NCBI RefSeq assembly: GCF_902806985.1
Contig: NZ_CADCXY010000006.1
Span: 52,327 to 116,326, forward strand
Direction: 5' to 3'
From: Pseudidiomarina piscicola
GTDB taxonomy: Bacteria > Pseudomonadota > Gammaproteobacteria > Enterobacterales > Alteromonadaceae
DNA length: 64,000 nt
The notes under the pieces were generated by a model, which was not told the DNA's origin, did no database searches, and saw nothing but the letters and a program-made list of their open reading frames with translations. How positions within the stretch are numbered: position 1 is the first letter of the stretch; the number at the start of each line of letters is the position of its first letter. This document shows positions 19,814 to 28,386 of the stretch, piece by piece. Both the position numbers and the translations under genes were made by a program.

Positions 19814-21298
19814 ATGTCAGAACAAAATTTATTTATTGCCGGCGAATGGCTCGCTGGTGAAGGTGAAGTTTTTAAGTCGGTCGACCCAGCTCGCGACGAA
19901 GTCGTATGGAGCGGCGCGTGTGCCTCTGAAGCGCAAGTCGAGTCCGCTGTTATGGCAGCGCGAGACGCTTTTGTTGACTGGAGCGATCGAGAGTTTGACG
20001 AGCGTTTAGCGATCTGTAAAAAGTTTGCCGAGTTGCTAGAACAAAATAAGCAAGAGTTCGCCGAAATCATCGCTGCCGAAACCGGCAAGCCAGTATGGGA
20101 AACCTCAACTGAAGTTGGCGCAATGATGGGCAAGGTGGCGATTTCTGAGCGCGCCTATCATGAACGTACAGGCACCGTCGAAAACCCAATGCCAGCAGGC
20201 AAAGCTTTTATCCGTCACAAAGCACACGGTGTGGTCGCTGTTTATGGCCCTTATAACTTTCCGGGACATTTACCTAACGGGCATATTGTACCGTCGCTAT
20301 TAGCGGGTAACACCGTGGTGTTTAAACCAAGTGAACTGACTCCTAATGTCGCCGAGTATACGGTGAAGCTATGGCAACAAGCCGGTTTGCCTAAAGGCGT
20401 ATTGAACTTGGTTCAAGGCCTGGTTGAAACGGGTAAAGCACTTTCTGCACACCCTCAAATTGATGGTCTTTTCTTTACCGGGTCGTCAGGTACGGGGCAC
20501 GTGTTGCATAAACAATTTGCCGGCCGTCCCGACAAAATTTTGGCGCTCGAAATGGGTGGTAATAACCCCTTAATCGTAAAAGACGTTGAAGATATTGAAG
20601 GTGCGGTACACGACATCGTACAGTCGGCGTATATCACCTCTGGTCAGCGTTGCACCTGCGCACGCCGCTTGTTTATTGAGCGCAGTGAAAACGGTGATGC
20701 TATTCTCGAGCGTTTAATTGAAGTCACCAAGCAGATTGAAGTCGGCGATTATGCCGCTGAAAAGCAGCCGTTTATGGGCGCAATGATCTCTGCTAAAGCA
20801 GCAAATGAAATGGTCAAAGCACAAAACGATCTCGCTGAAGCCGGTGCGTCAGTGCTGGTACGGATGCAACAGCAAGATCATAACCTAGGATTTGTGACTC
20901 CAGGTATTCTTGACGTGACTAACGTTGAAGATATGCCTGATATTGAGCACTTCGGGCCATTATTAAAAGTCTATCGTTATACTGATTTTGATGCTGCTAT
21001 TAAAGAAGCCAACAACACCAGTTTCGGTTTGTCTGCGGGTATTCTTTGTGACGAAGAAGCAACCTACCGTTATTTCTTCAAGCGCATTCGTGCGGGCATT
21101 GTGAACTGGAATAAGCCGATCACCGGCGCAAGCAGTGCAGCGCCCTTCGGCGGTATTGGCGCAAGTGGTAACCATCGCGCAAGTGCCTATTATGCAGCCG
21201 ACTACTGCGCGTACCCAGTGGCATCAGTGGAAGCTGAAAAAGTCGCCATGCCAGAGAAGCTAGCCCCAGGGCTTAACTTTGATAAAGCCGAGGACTAA
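19814..21298 (+). CDS. astD: Succinylglutamate-semialdehyde dehydrogenase
   Basis: NAD-dependent aldehyde dehydrogenase that oxidises N-succinylglutamate semialdehyde in arginine catabolism. 494 residues against 492 in E. coli. The catalytic Cys lies in [11 protein letters not shown] and the general-base Glu in [10 protein letters not shown]; the Rossmann signature FTGSSGTG is present. AGGAACAG precedes the ATG. astB and astE, which complete the pathway, are not in the window. Confidence 0.96.
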   Translation: MSEQNLFIAGEWLAGEGEVFKSVDPARDEVVWSGACASEAQVESAVMAARDAFVDWSDREFDERLAICKKFAELLEQNKQEFAEIIAAETGKPVWETSTEVGAMMGKVAISERAYHERTGTVENPMPAGKAFIRHKAHGVVAVYGPYNFPGHLPNGHIVPSLLAGNTVVFKPSELTPNVAEYTVKLWQQAGLPKGVLNLVQGLVETGKALSAHPQIDGLFFTGSSGTGHVLHKQFAGRPDKILALEMGGNNPLIVKDVEDIEGAVHDIVQSAYITSGQRCTCARRLFIERSENGDAILERLIEVTKQIEVGDYAAEKQPFMGAMISAKAANEMVKAQNDLAEAGASVLVRMQQQDHNLGFVTPGILDVTNVEDMPDIEHFGPLLKVYRYTDFDAAIKEANNTSFGLSAGILCDEEATYRYFFKRIRAGIVNWNKPITGASSAAPFGGIGASGNHRASAYYAADYCAYPVASVEAEKVAMPEKLAPGLNFDKAED

Positions 21299-21301
21299 CT
21301 A

Positions 21302-21718
21302 ATGGCTGCAGCAATGAAATCGACCGTTGAATGGCAACAGGGGATGGTGTTTAACGCCACCTCTGGTACCGGCCATCAAGTGCAGTTGGACGGCGACAAA
21401 GCCGTTGGCGCATCGCCTATGGAATTGGTACTGGCTGCGGCCGGCGGTTGCTCATCAGTAGACGTGGTGAGTATTCTAGAGAAAGCCCGTCAACAGGTGA
21501 CAGGGTGTCGCTGTGACGTTGAAGGTGAGCGTGCCGACGCGGTACCAGCGGTGTTTACCAAAATTCATCTGCATTTTGTGATCACCGGCCACGACGTGGC
21601 TGAAAAACATGTTGAGCGAGCAGTACAGCTGTCTGCTGAGAAATATTGCTCAGTGGCAAAAATGCTTGAGGCCGCCGTTGAAATCACTCACAGCTACAGC
21701 ATCGAGCAGGCCGATTAG
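21302..21718 (+). CDS. OsmC family protein (YhfA-like)
   Basis: 138-residue OsmC/Ohr-fold protein. The conserved part is GASPMELVLAAAGGCSSVDVVSILEKAR with the first Cys (GGCSS), and the second Cys is in EKYCSVAKML. The short length and the lack of Ohr-specific residues resemble YhfA rather than OsmC or Ohr. A thiol-peroxidase role is possible but not shown. The start is three bases after the astD stop, and the stop abuts the rlmJ start, so it belongs to the ast transcript. Confidence 0.88.
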   Translation: MAAAMKSTVEWQQGMVFNATSGTGHQVQLDGDKAVGASPMELVLAAAGGCSSVDVVSILEKARQQVTGCRCDVEGERADAVPAVFTKIHLHFVITGHDVAEKHVERAVQLSAEKYCSVAKMLEAAVEITHSYSIEQAD

Positions 21719-22591
21719 GTGAACTACCGTCATAGCTATCATGCGGGTAATTTTGCCGATGTGATGAAGCACGCCTTACAATGGGCGTGCTTGTCGTATT
21801 TACAGCAAAAAGAAAAACCGTTTTGGTTGTTAGACACCCATGCCGGAATTGGCATGTACGACTTGCAAGCTGAACAGGCGCAAAAGACCGCGGAATGGGA
21901 GCTTGGCATTAAACGTTTGTTGAGTGCCGCCGAGGTACCCGCTGAACTTACCGGCTATGTGCAAGCGGTCCGCGAGCTCAATCATGGCAGCGACGCTGAG
22001 AGTTGTCGATGGTACCCGGGGTCACCTTACCTGGCAGCCCTGCAATTGCGCGAGCAAGACCTGCTCACACTCTGTGAGCTGCACCCTGAAGACGCTGAAC
22101 TTCTCGGCGAAAATGTTCGTCACGATTTTCCTTTGAGTCAGCGTATTAATGTTGCCGGTGGTCGCAATGGTTTCGCGATGTTAAAAGCGCTTACCCCACC
22201 GCCCATTAAACGCGGCATGGTGCTGATCGATCCACCGTTCGAACAAACCGATGAGCTTGAGCAAGTAACGTTGGCGTTAGCTGAGGGAACGAAGCGCTGG
22301 GCCAATGGTACCTATGTGGTCTGGTATCCTATCAAAGACCCCATCGTGGCGAGCGAGTTTCAGCAAGCCGTTGCTGATTTACCCCAGGTAGAAAAAGCCT
22401 TAGCTGTGGACTTGTTGATTCGTGGGCCACAAGATGCAAGTCGCCTAAATGGTTGTGGCATGCTGTTTATTAACCCGCCTTTCGGCGTGGTGCAGCAGTT
22501 ACCGAAGATAATGAACTTTCTCACCCCGTTGCTGGCTCAAGATCGCGGTGCGCAATGGCAACAGCATTGGTTGGCAGGCGAGCACAACTAA
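21719..22591 (+). CDS. rlmJ: 23S rRNA (adenine-2030-N6)-methyltransferase
   Basis: SAM-dependent N6-methylation of A2030 in 23S rRNA. 290 residues against 280 in E. coli. The N-terminus NYRHSYHAGNFADVMKH is the family hallmark; the SAM site is LLDTHAGIGMYDL and the catalytic motif IDPPFEQ. The start codon is GTG, directly after the TAG of the OsmC gene, so translation is probably coupled. The 3' end overlaps convergent prkB by four bases. Confidence 0.95.
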   Translation: MNYRHSYHAGNFADVMKHALQWACLSYLQQKEKPFWLLDTHAGIGMYDLQAEQAQKTAEWELGIKRLLSAAEVPAELTGYVQAVRELNHGSDAESCRWYPGSPYLAALQLREQDLLTLCELHPEDAELLGENVRHDFPLSQRINVAGGRNGFAMLKALTPPPIKRGMVLIDPPFEQTDELEQVTLALAEGTKRWANGTYVVWYPIKDPIVASEFQQAVADLPQVEKALAVDLLIRGPQDASRLNGCGMLFINPPFGVVQQLPKIMNFLTPLLAQDRGAQWQQHWLAGEHN

Positions 22592-23481
22592 TTTTTCAGC
22601 CAGCCCGGTTTACCGCCGTGCTGTTTAGCGAACATCATCTCTTCGATTAAGGGAGCTAGAATTAGCTCCATGGCAAACACCATTTTTCCACCAGGCACCA
22701 CGAGCGTGTTCATACGCGACATAAATGCCCCGTCAATCATTTGTAGGTAATAGGGGAAGTTGACGTTACGCATGCCGCGAAAGCGTATGACCACAAAACT
22801 TTCGTCTAACGAGGGTATATCTTTCGCGCTGAAAGGGTTCGATGTATCAACTGTGGGTACGCGTTGGAAGTTAATATGAGTGCGTGAGAATTGCGGCACA
22901 ATGTGGTGAATATAGTCTTCCATACTGCGAACGATACTTTGCGTGACTGCCTCGCGGCTATGCCCACGTTCTGCCGTGTCACGGAGTAGCTTCTGAATCC
23001 ACTCAAGGTTAACGATAGGCACCATGCCTATGAGCAAATCAACGTTTTTTGCGACATCGTGATCGGTTGTTTTCACTCCACCATGTAAGCCTTCGTAAAA
23101 CAGTAGATCGGTGTTTTCTTGCAGCGGCTCCCACGGGGTAAATGTACCCGGCATCTGGTGATAAGGAACTGCATCGTCAAAGTTGTGCAGGTAACGCCGA
23201 ACCTCGCCTCTCCCGTTGGCACTATACTCGCGGAACAACGCTTCTAAGCGATTAAAGTCGTTCGCCTCCGGCCCAAAATAACTAATATGTCGCCCTTGTT
23301 CTTGTGCTTTACGAATGGCGACATCCATTTCCGGGCGTGAGTACAGGTGAAAGCTGTCACCTTCTACGCACGCAGCGGTGATCTCTTGCGAGCGAAAAAT
23401 GTGTCGCAAGGCTTGGCTGGTGGTGGTTGTGCCAGCGCCTGATGAGCCTGTTACCGCAATAATTGGGTGCTTGACCGACAT
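22588..23481 (-). CDS. prkB: Phosphoribulokinase family protein PrkB
   Basis: 297-residue P-loop kinase of the class I phosphoribulokinase family, close to E. coli PrkB (289 residues). The P-loop is GSSGAGTTTTSQAL; YEGLHGG and DSFH are the downstream nucleotide/substrate motifs. No Rubisco or other Calvin-cycle gene is near, and in heterotrophic gammaproteobacteria the function of PrkB is unproven. It lies upstream of slyX/fkpA in position, as in enterobacteria where all three are near crp. Confidence 0.93.
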   Translation of the reverse strand: MSVKHPIIAVTGSSGAGTTTTSQALRHIFRSQEITAACVEGDSFHLYSRPEMDVAIRKAQEQGRHISYFGPEANDFNRLEALFREYSANGRGEVRRYLHNFDDAVPYHQMPGTFTPWEPLQENTDLLFYEGLHGGVKTTDHDVAKNVDLLIGMVPIVNLEWIQKLLRDTAERGHSREAVTQSIVRSMEDYIHHIVPQFSRTHINFQRVPTVDTSNPFSAKDIPSLDESFVVIRFRGMRNVNFPYYLQMIDGAFMSRMNTLVVPGGKMVFAMELILAPLIEEMMFAKQHGGKPGWLKN

Positions 23482-23565
23482 AGAAACTCCGTTAAAGTTG
23501 AATGAATGTTATACGGGGTCAGTCCACAAGGGTCAAGTTAAGTACCGCGCCGGTAGGTGTTCTGC

Positions 23566-23808
23566 TTAATAATGAGGCGGTACATCGGCCGCGGGGTCAG
23601 ACGTGTCCCCGTCATCAGTGCGCTCTTGCAACTGCTGCAGGCGCTGGCCGAGCAACTTCATTTTGTGGCTCATTAGTTGTAACTGTTCAGACTGTGCTGT
23701 CACTAATTGATTGAGCGTTTCAATCGTGTCATCTTGGAACGCTAGTTGGCTTTCAAGATTAGCAACACGCAATTCAAGTTGAGACTCTGGATGTTCAGCC
23801 ATAGGCAA
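23566..23808 (-). CDS. slyX: SlyX family coiled-coil protein
   Basis: 80 residues, mostly a heptad-like helix (LELRVANLESQLAFQDDTIE, then LNQLVTAQSEQLQLM), ending in the family-typical DVPPHY. Function is unknown. Placement next to fkpA, in divergent orientation, is conserved in enterobacteria. The initiator could be either of the two Met at residues 1 and 3. Confidence 0.93.
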   Translation of the reverse strand: MPMAEHPESQLELRVANLESQLAFQDDTIETLNQLVTAQSEQLQLMSHKMKLLGQRLQQLQERTDDGDTSDPAADVPPHY

Positions 23809-23889
23809 AAGTACCTTTTTATGTGTAATATAGTGGTCGCGACGAATTAGACCTTGTTAGACACAAGAATTCAATCACGGAGTAAATGA

Positions 23890-24672
23890 ATGAGCTATTT
23901 AAAGAAGACTTTAGCGCTTAGCTTAGTAGCTATCGCGATTACTGGCTGTACTCAGCAAGAGCAGGAAGCTTATCCTGTGTCTGAGAAAGCACCTACGGAA
24001 GAGCAAGCGAAAATGGCCTATGCCTTAGGTGCCTCGGTAGGTACGTTCGTAAACAGTAACTTGGTAGAGCAAGATAAAATGGATCTTGAACTCGATCGTA
24101 ACCAAGTTATTGCGGGCTTTGTTGACTCGTTGAAAGACACGTCAAAAATTACCGAAGAAGAACAGCAAGAACTGCTGACCGCCATGCAGCAGCAATTTAC
24201 TGAAAAGAAAGCTGCCAATTTAGGTGCTGAAGCGAAAGCGACCGGCGATGCGTACTTGGCGGAAAACGCTGAAAAAGCAGGTGTGATGGTCACTGAGTCG
24301 GGTCTGCAATACGAAGTACTCAATGAAGGCGAAGAGGGTGGCAAGCAGCCAACAGCCGAAGATATCGTGCAAGTTCATTATGAAGGCACCTTGATTGACG
24401 GTACTGTTTTTGACAGTTCAGTTGAACGTGGCGAACCAGCAACTTTCCCACTTAACCGAGTGATCCCAGGTTGGACCGAAGGCGTGCAATTGATGAGCGT
24501 TGGTGACAAATTCCGTTTTGTTATCCCGCCGGAATTGGCGTATGGCGACCGTGAAGTTGGCGGTGGCACTATTCCACCGAAATCGACGCTTATCTTTGAA
24601 GTTGAGCTACTTGATGTAAAAGAAAAGCCAGCGATGGAAGCACCTGCAGCGGACGTTGAAGCTGAAGGTTAA
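23890..24672 (+). CDS. fkpA: FKBP-type peptidyl-prolyl isomerase, FkpA-like
   Basis: Exported prolyl isomerase and chaperone of 260 residues. It has an N-terminal lipobox-like signal (AIAITGC, Cys20), a helical FKBP_N dimerisation domain at residues about 35-125, and a C-terminal FKBP_C domain with [40 protein letters not shown] and [11 protein letters not shown]. coli FkpA is soluble in the periplasm, whereas this copy looks like a lipoprotein. It has its own terminator. A long acidic tail follows the isomerase domain. Confidence 0.95.
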   Translation: MSYLKKTLALSLVAIAITGCTQQEQEAYPVSEKAPTEEQAKMAYALGASVGTFVNSNLVEQDKMDLELDRNQVIAGFVDSLKDTSKITEEEQQELLTAMQQQFTEKKAANLGAEAKATGDAYLAENAEKAGVMVTESGLQYEVLNEGEEGGKQPTAEDIVQVHYEGTLIDGTVFDSSVERGEPATFPLNRVIPGWTEGVQLMSVGDKFRFVIPPELAYGDREVGGGTIPPKSTLIFEVELLDVKEKPAMEAPAADVEAEG

Positions 24673-24688
24673 TAGGTAAGTAGTTGGT

Positions 24689-24717
24689 AAAAAAAGCGCC
24701 GTTTGGCGCTTTTTTTC
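24689..24717. terminator. Bidirectional rho-independent terminator
   Basis: AAAAAAGCGCC and GGCGCTTTTTT flank a four-base loop between the convergent fkpA and rsd stop codons. There are T-runs on both strands, so it can serve both genes. Confidence 0.92.
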
Positions 24718-24718
24718 T

Positions 24719-25189
24719 TTATAGCAGTTGCTGTTGCTCAAGCGATTGCAATAGACGGTCTTCAAACTCCATTCTTAACTCGAGTACCTCGGCTAACTCA
24801 GATAAACGCCGGTCAAATTCATTGAGTTGTGTCTCATCCACGCTGTTCCCATACTGATCATGGAATGCAAGAGCGACTTCTGTGGTTTCACTAATCAGCG
24901 GAAAAAGCTCACTAGCAAGGGCTTCCGTTTGATCTGGCTCACTGGTGCTGTTGCGTACGATGCGATCATAGATCTCAAAGTGCCCCGACGACACATAGTC
25001 GACAAGTAGACCACAAAAATTACGAATTTCCTCTGCTGAGGGCAATGCTGCTTGTCGTTTATTGTATGGCGGTAAACCGGCCAGCTTAAAGTACTCAATG
25101 AGCATCTCTTGGCGCTCATGCAACCAAGCATCAATTTCTTGATGAGCACCGCCCCAGCGTTGTTTAGCTTGTTCTTGTCGCGTTAACAT
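24719..25189 (-). CDS. rsd: Regulator of sigma-70 (Rsd/AlgQ)
   Basis: Anti-sigma factor that binds region 4 of the housekeeping sigma factor in stationary phase. The 156-residue form starts at MLTRQEQ (25189), with GAGGGA upstream, and fits E. coli Rsd (158). A TTG ten codons further upstream is possible but unlikely. Family segments are WLHERQEMLIEYFKLAGLP, FCGLLVDYVSSGHFEIYDRI and the C-terminal LELRMEFEDRL. The rsd-nudC-hemE neighbourhood is conserved with E. coli, though here rsd is divergent from nudC. Confidence 0.92.
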   Translation of the reverse strand: MLTRQEQAKQRWGGAHQEIDAWLHERQEMLIEYFKLAGLPPYNKRQAALPSAEEIRNFCGLLVDYVSSGHFEIYDRIVRNSTSEPDQTEALASELFPLISETTEVALAFHDQYGNSVDETQLNEFDRRLSELAEVLELRMEFEDRLLQSLEQQQLL

Positions 25190-25277
25190 GCGTGTCCCTC
25201 TTCCTTTGCATAGAGTCAATCTACCGATGATGCTAAGCTAAGGTCAACCGTTTTTACTCGATAGATAACTTAATACT

Positions 25278-26105
25278 ATGACGAAACCTTATCAACGACC
25301 TTCTGCTGATGAACCTGCGTGGTGGTTTATTTGTTCAGCAGGGGAGATTGTTTTAGATGACAATAACCAACCTCCTCATGGTCGGTTAGATGACTTGCCC
25401 TTACCGACACTCGATGACTATGGGGTGGTATGGCTCGGCGAAGTGCGTGAGCGCAGTTGCTATTTGGTCTTGGCGGACTACGGTGACGACGCATTTGCGG
25501 CGTTAGGCGAGTTCCAATCATTGCGGCCAATGATCGCGCAACATGACGAAGAAATGTTTTCCATGGCGTCGCGGGCGAAACAAATTACTGAATTTATATC
25601 GACCCACCGTTTTTGTGGTCGCTGTGGAACCCGCATGCAGTCGGTGGACTGGGAATTGGCGATGCAATGCCATACCTGCAATCACCGTTGCTACCCGCGG
25701 ATCTCGCCTTGTATTATCGTGGCCATTCGCAAAGGCAATGAAATCTTGCTGGCTCGCGGTAAACGCCACCGTCCGGGGCTGTTTTCGGTGCTGGCCGGCT
25801 TTGTGGAAGCAGGTGAAACCTTAGAACAAACTTTAGCGCGTGAAGTTATGGAAGAAGCCGGGATAAAAGTCTCTAAGGTTCAGTATGTCTGCAGTCAACC
25901 TTGGCCTTTTCCAAATTCTTTAATGATGGGCTTTACTGCTGAGTGGCAAAGTGGCGAGCTACACTTAGACCCATTTGAGCTTGAAGAAGGCGACTGGTTC
26001 AATATTCATGACTTACCTGAAACGCCTTTAGCAGGAACCATCGCTCATCGTTTAATTGAGACAGTCAAAAGCCAAATAGATCAAGAATCTGAAGCCAGAG
26101 ACTGA
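25278..26105 (+). CDS. nudC: NAD(+) diphosphatase / RNA decapping hydrolase NudC
   Basis: Nudix hydrolase that splits NADH and removes NAD caps from RNA. 275 residues. A four-Cys zinc ribbon (CGRCG and CHTC) is followed by the Nudix box GFVEAGETLEQTLAREVMEEAG, quoted here only in outline as G-x5-E-x7-RE-x-x-EE-x-G. The NudC-specific SQPWPFPNSLM array, which distinguishes it from other Nudix enzymes, is also present. It is followed by hemE after 49 bases. Confidence 0.95.
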   Translation: MTKPYQRPSADEPAWWFICSAGEIVLDDNNQPPHGRLDDLPLPTLDDYGVVWLGEVRERSCYLVLADYGDDAFAALGEFQSLRPMIAQHDEEMFSMASRAKQITEFISTHRFCGRCGTRMQSVDWELAMQCHTCNHRCYPRISPCIIVAIRKGNEILLARGKRHRPGLFSVLAGFVEAGETLEQTLAREVMEEAGIKVSKVQYVCSQPWPFPNSLMMGFTAEWQSGELHLDPFELEEGDWFNIHDLPETPLAGTIAHRLIETVKSQIDQESEARD

Positions 26106-26154
26106 TAGAATACCGGCATAATTTTTGACTGGCTAAAATAGGTAGTTGAAGCGA

Positions 26155-27219
26155 ATGAATACTTTGCAAAATGATGTTTATCTACGAGCGTTAATGCGGG
26201 AACCAACTGAACGCACCCCTATTTGGATGATGCGTCAAGCTGGCCGCTATCTTCCTGAATATCGAGAATTGCGTCAGCAAGCTGGCGACTTTATGACTCT
26301 GTGTAAGAACCCAGAGTTAGCCTGCGAGGTGACTTTACAGCCGCTGCGCCGCTTCCCGCTGGATGCAGCTATCTTGTTTTCGGATATCCTCACCATTCCT
26401 GATGCAATGGGGCTTGGGCTCTACTTTGAAACAGGTGAAGGGCCGAAATTCGAGCGCCCAGTGCGTGATCTAGCTGCAATTAATAAGTTAAGTGTGCCAG
26501 ACCCTGAGCAAGAGCTTGGCTATGTAATGAACGCCGTGCGCACGATTCGTCGCGAGCTTAAAGGCGAGGTACCATTGATAGGTTTCTCTGGTAGCCCGTG
26601 GACACTCGCGACCTACATGGTCGAAGGTGGTAGTACAAAAAACTTTAGTGAAGTAAAGAAACTGATGTTTGCAGAGCCGCAAGCAATGCACCAACTGTTG
26701 GATAAGCTAGCGCAGTCGGTAACCAGTTATCTAAATGCGCAAATAGCTGCTGGTGCACAGGCTGTTATGGTCTTTGACACTTGGGGTGGGGTGTTGAGCC
26801 CACGTGACTATCGTGAGTTTTCGTTGCGGTATATGCAACAAATCGTCGATGGCCTGACACGTGAGAATGACGGGCGCCGTGTTCCTGTAACTCTCTTCAC
26901 TAAGAATGCTGGTAATGCGCTAAGTGAGATGGCGGAAACCGGTGCCGATGCCTTAGGTGTCGATTGGACCACCGACTTAGCCGAAGCGAGAACATTGGTG
27001 CAAGATAAAGTCGCCTTGCAAGGTAATATGGATCCAAGTGTGCTTTATGCCTCACCTGCGCGCATCGAAGAAGAAGTTGCCGCCATTTTAGCGAGCTACG
27101 GTAAAGGTAACGGACATGTGTTTAACTTAGGCCATGGTATTCATCCTCAAGTTAATCCAGAGCATGCCAAAGCGTTTATTGAAGCTGTGCATAAGTTAAG
27201 CCCTGCCTACCACCGCTAA
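26155..27219 (+). CDS. hemE: Uroporphyrinogen decarboxylase
   Basis: Converts uroporphyrinogen III to coproporphyrinogen III in haem synthesis. Start at [13 protein letters not shown] (26155), giving 354 residues, exactly the E. coli length; an in-frame TTG three codons earlier is less likely. Signatures are [14 protein letters not shown] (substrate-binding Arg), [12 protein letters not shown] with the catalytic Asp, and [18 protein letters not shown] 9-bp hairpin lies after the stop. Confidence 0.97.
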   Translation: MNTLQNDVYLRALMREPTERTPIWMMRQAGRYLPEYRELRQQAGDFMTLCKNPELACEVTLQPLRRFPLDAAILFSDILTIPDAMGLGLYFETGEGPKFERPVRDLAAINKLSVPDPEQELGYVMNAVRTIRRELKGEVPLIGFSGSPWTLATYMVEGGSTKNFSEVKKLMFAEPQAMHQLLDKLAQSVTSYLNAQIAAGAQAVMVFDTWGGVLSPRDYREFSLRYMQQIVDGLTRENDGRRVPVTLFTKNAGNALSEMAETGADALGVDWTTDLAEARTLVQDKVALQGNMDPSVLYASPARIEEEVAAILASYGKGNGHVFNLGHGIHPQVNPEHAKAFIEAVHKLSPAYHR

Positions 27220-27240
27220 TTTGCGGTAAAACTATACGAA

Positions 27241-27266
27241 TCGGCGGTAAGTGGAACTACCGCCGA
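27241..27266. terminator. Hairpin after hemE, terminator-like without U-tract
   Basis: TCGGCGGTA and TACCGCCGA form a perfect 9-bp stem with an eight-base loop, 22 bases after hemE. No T-run follows, so intrinsic termination is doubtful. It may instead protect the 3' end of the hemE mRNA or assist Rho. Confidence 0.45.
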
Positions 27267-27328
27267 CGCGTGTCACGTTACAATAAAGCCATAGACTTAT
27301 CATTCCTTCACAGCACGTCGGGGAGTAT

Positions 27329-28384
27329 ATGGCGGTGACAAAGTTTTTCAATCCGGTTTCCTTAATCGTTGCAGCGCTAGCATTAGCAGCAGCTTACTTT
27401 TTGCTCGTCCACGAAACCGTGGTCGACGAACCGCGGCAACGCGACGCGGTTCCCGTAGAAGTTGCTGAGGCGCAGGTAAAGCCGTTCCGCGATGTGATTT
27501 CTGCCATCGGCACGTCACAGGCCAACGAGTCAGTGGTGATTACTGCACAAACCCAAGAGCAGGTGGTTGCGGTTCACTTTAGTGATGGCCAGACGGTGTC
27601 CGCGGGAGATTTGCTGGTGGAGCTCGACGCGCGCGAAGAACAAGCTCGTGTGCAGGAGCTCAAGTTTCGCTTAGCCGAAGCCAAACGTCAGTACCAACGC
27701 TTACAAAACCTTGCTCAACAAAACGCCGCGTCGCAACAGCAGCTAGAGACCCAAGATGTCGCTGTCAAAGAGATCGTGGCGTCGTTAGAAGTTGCTAAAA
27801 CGCAGTTAGCACAAAAACGTATTGTGGCACCTTTTGATGGACGACTTGGTATTCGCCATATCAGTGTTGGCTCGCTTGTTTCGCCCGGTCAACAGATCAC
27901 AACCCTAGATGATATTACGCCGATTAAGCTTGACTTTAATGTGCCTGAATTAGTGTTCGCCAGCCTCGCTGTAGGGCAAAAGGTTTCTGCGACCAGTGGC
28001 GCTTATCCGCAACGTGCATTCGAGGGCGTCATTCAAAGTATCGACTCGCGCGTAGACCCCATGACTCGCTCGATTCTTGTGCGTGCTGAAGTTCCCAACG
28101 ACGAAGGTTTACTGCGTCCGGGTATGCTACTGCGAGTAGAGCTACTGCGCAGCGTTGATAACGTTCTTTTGTTGCCTGAGCGGGCAATTGTCCCTATGGA
28201 TACTCGCCACTTTGTCTATGTGGTTGGCGCCGATAACATTGCTAAAGAACGTCAAGTGACGATTGGTCGTCGACAACCCGGCAGTGTCGAGATCATTGAT
28301 GGGATTACACCCGGTGAAAAAATAGTGACGGACGGTATCGTGCGTATGCGCGACGGTATCGAAGTCAGCATTAAGGAGGGCTAG
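27329..28384 (+). CDS. RND efflux periplasmic adaptor subunit
   Basis: 351-residue HlyD/AcrA-type membrane fusion protein. It has one N-terminal hydrophobic helix (LIVAALALAAAYFLLV), a biotinyl-lipoyl-like half (VSAGDLLVELDAREEQARV), a short helical hairpin at residues about 100-150, the second lipoyl half (RIVAPFDGRLGIRHISVGSLVSPG), and beta-barrel and membrane-proximal domains. Shape and size resemble MexH/AcrA-like adaptors of the single-transporter type. It lies two bases before the pump gene in one operon. No outer-membrane channel gene is adjacent, so a shared TolC is expected. Confidence 0.92.
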   Translation: MAVTKFFNPVSLIVAALALAAAYFLLVHETVVDEPRQRDAVPVEVAEAQVKPFRDVISAIGTSQANESVVITAQTQEQVVAVHFSDGQTVSAGDLLVELDAREEQARVQELKFRLAEAKRQYQRLQNLAQQNAASQQQLETQDVAVKEIVASLEVAKTQLAQKRIVAPFDGRLGIRHISVGSLVSPGQQITTLDDITPIKLDFNVPELVFASLAVGQKVSATSGAYPQRAFEGVIQSIDSRVDPMTRSILVRAEVPNDEGLLRPGMLLRVELLRSVDNVLLLPERAIVPMDTRHFVYVVGADNIAKERQVTIGRRQPGSVEIIDGITPGEKIVTDGIVRMRDGIEVSIKEG

Positions 28385-28386
28385 TT

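Noticed and set aside
19522..20133. 203-residue antisense frame over the astA-astD junction
   Set aside because: Serine/alanine-rich shadow of conserved coding sequence, with no domain and with two well-supported genes on the other strand.
22588..23481. Calvin-cycle phosphoribulokinase
   Set aside because: The protein is the PrkB type of heterotrophic gammaproteobacteria, and there are no Rubisco or other cbb genes in the window.
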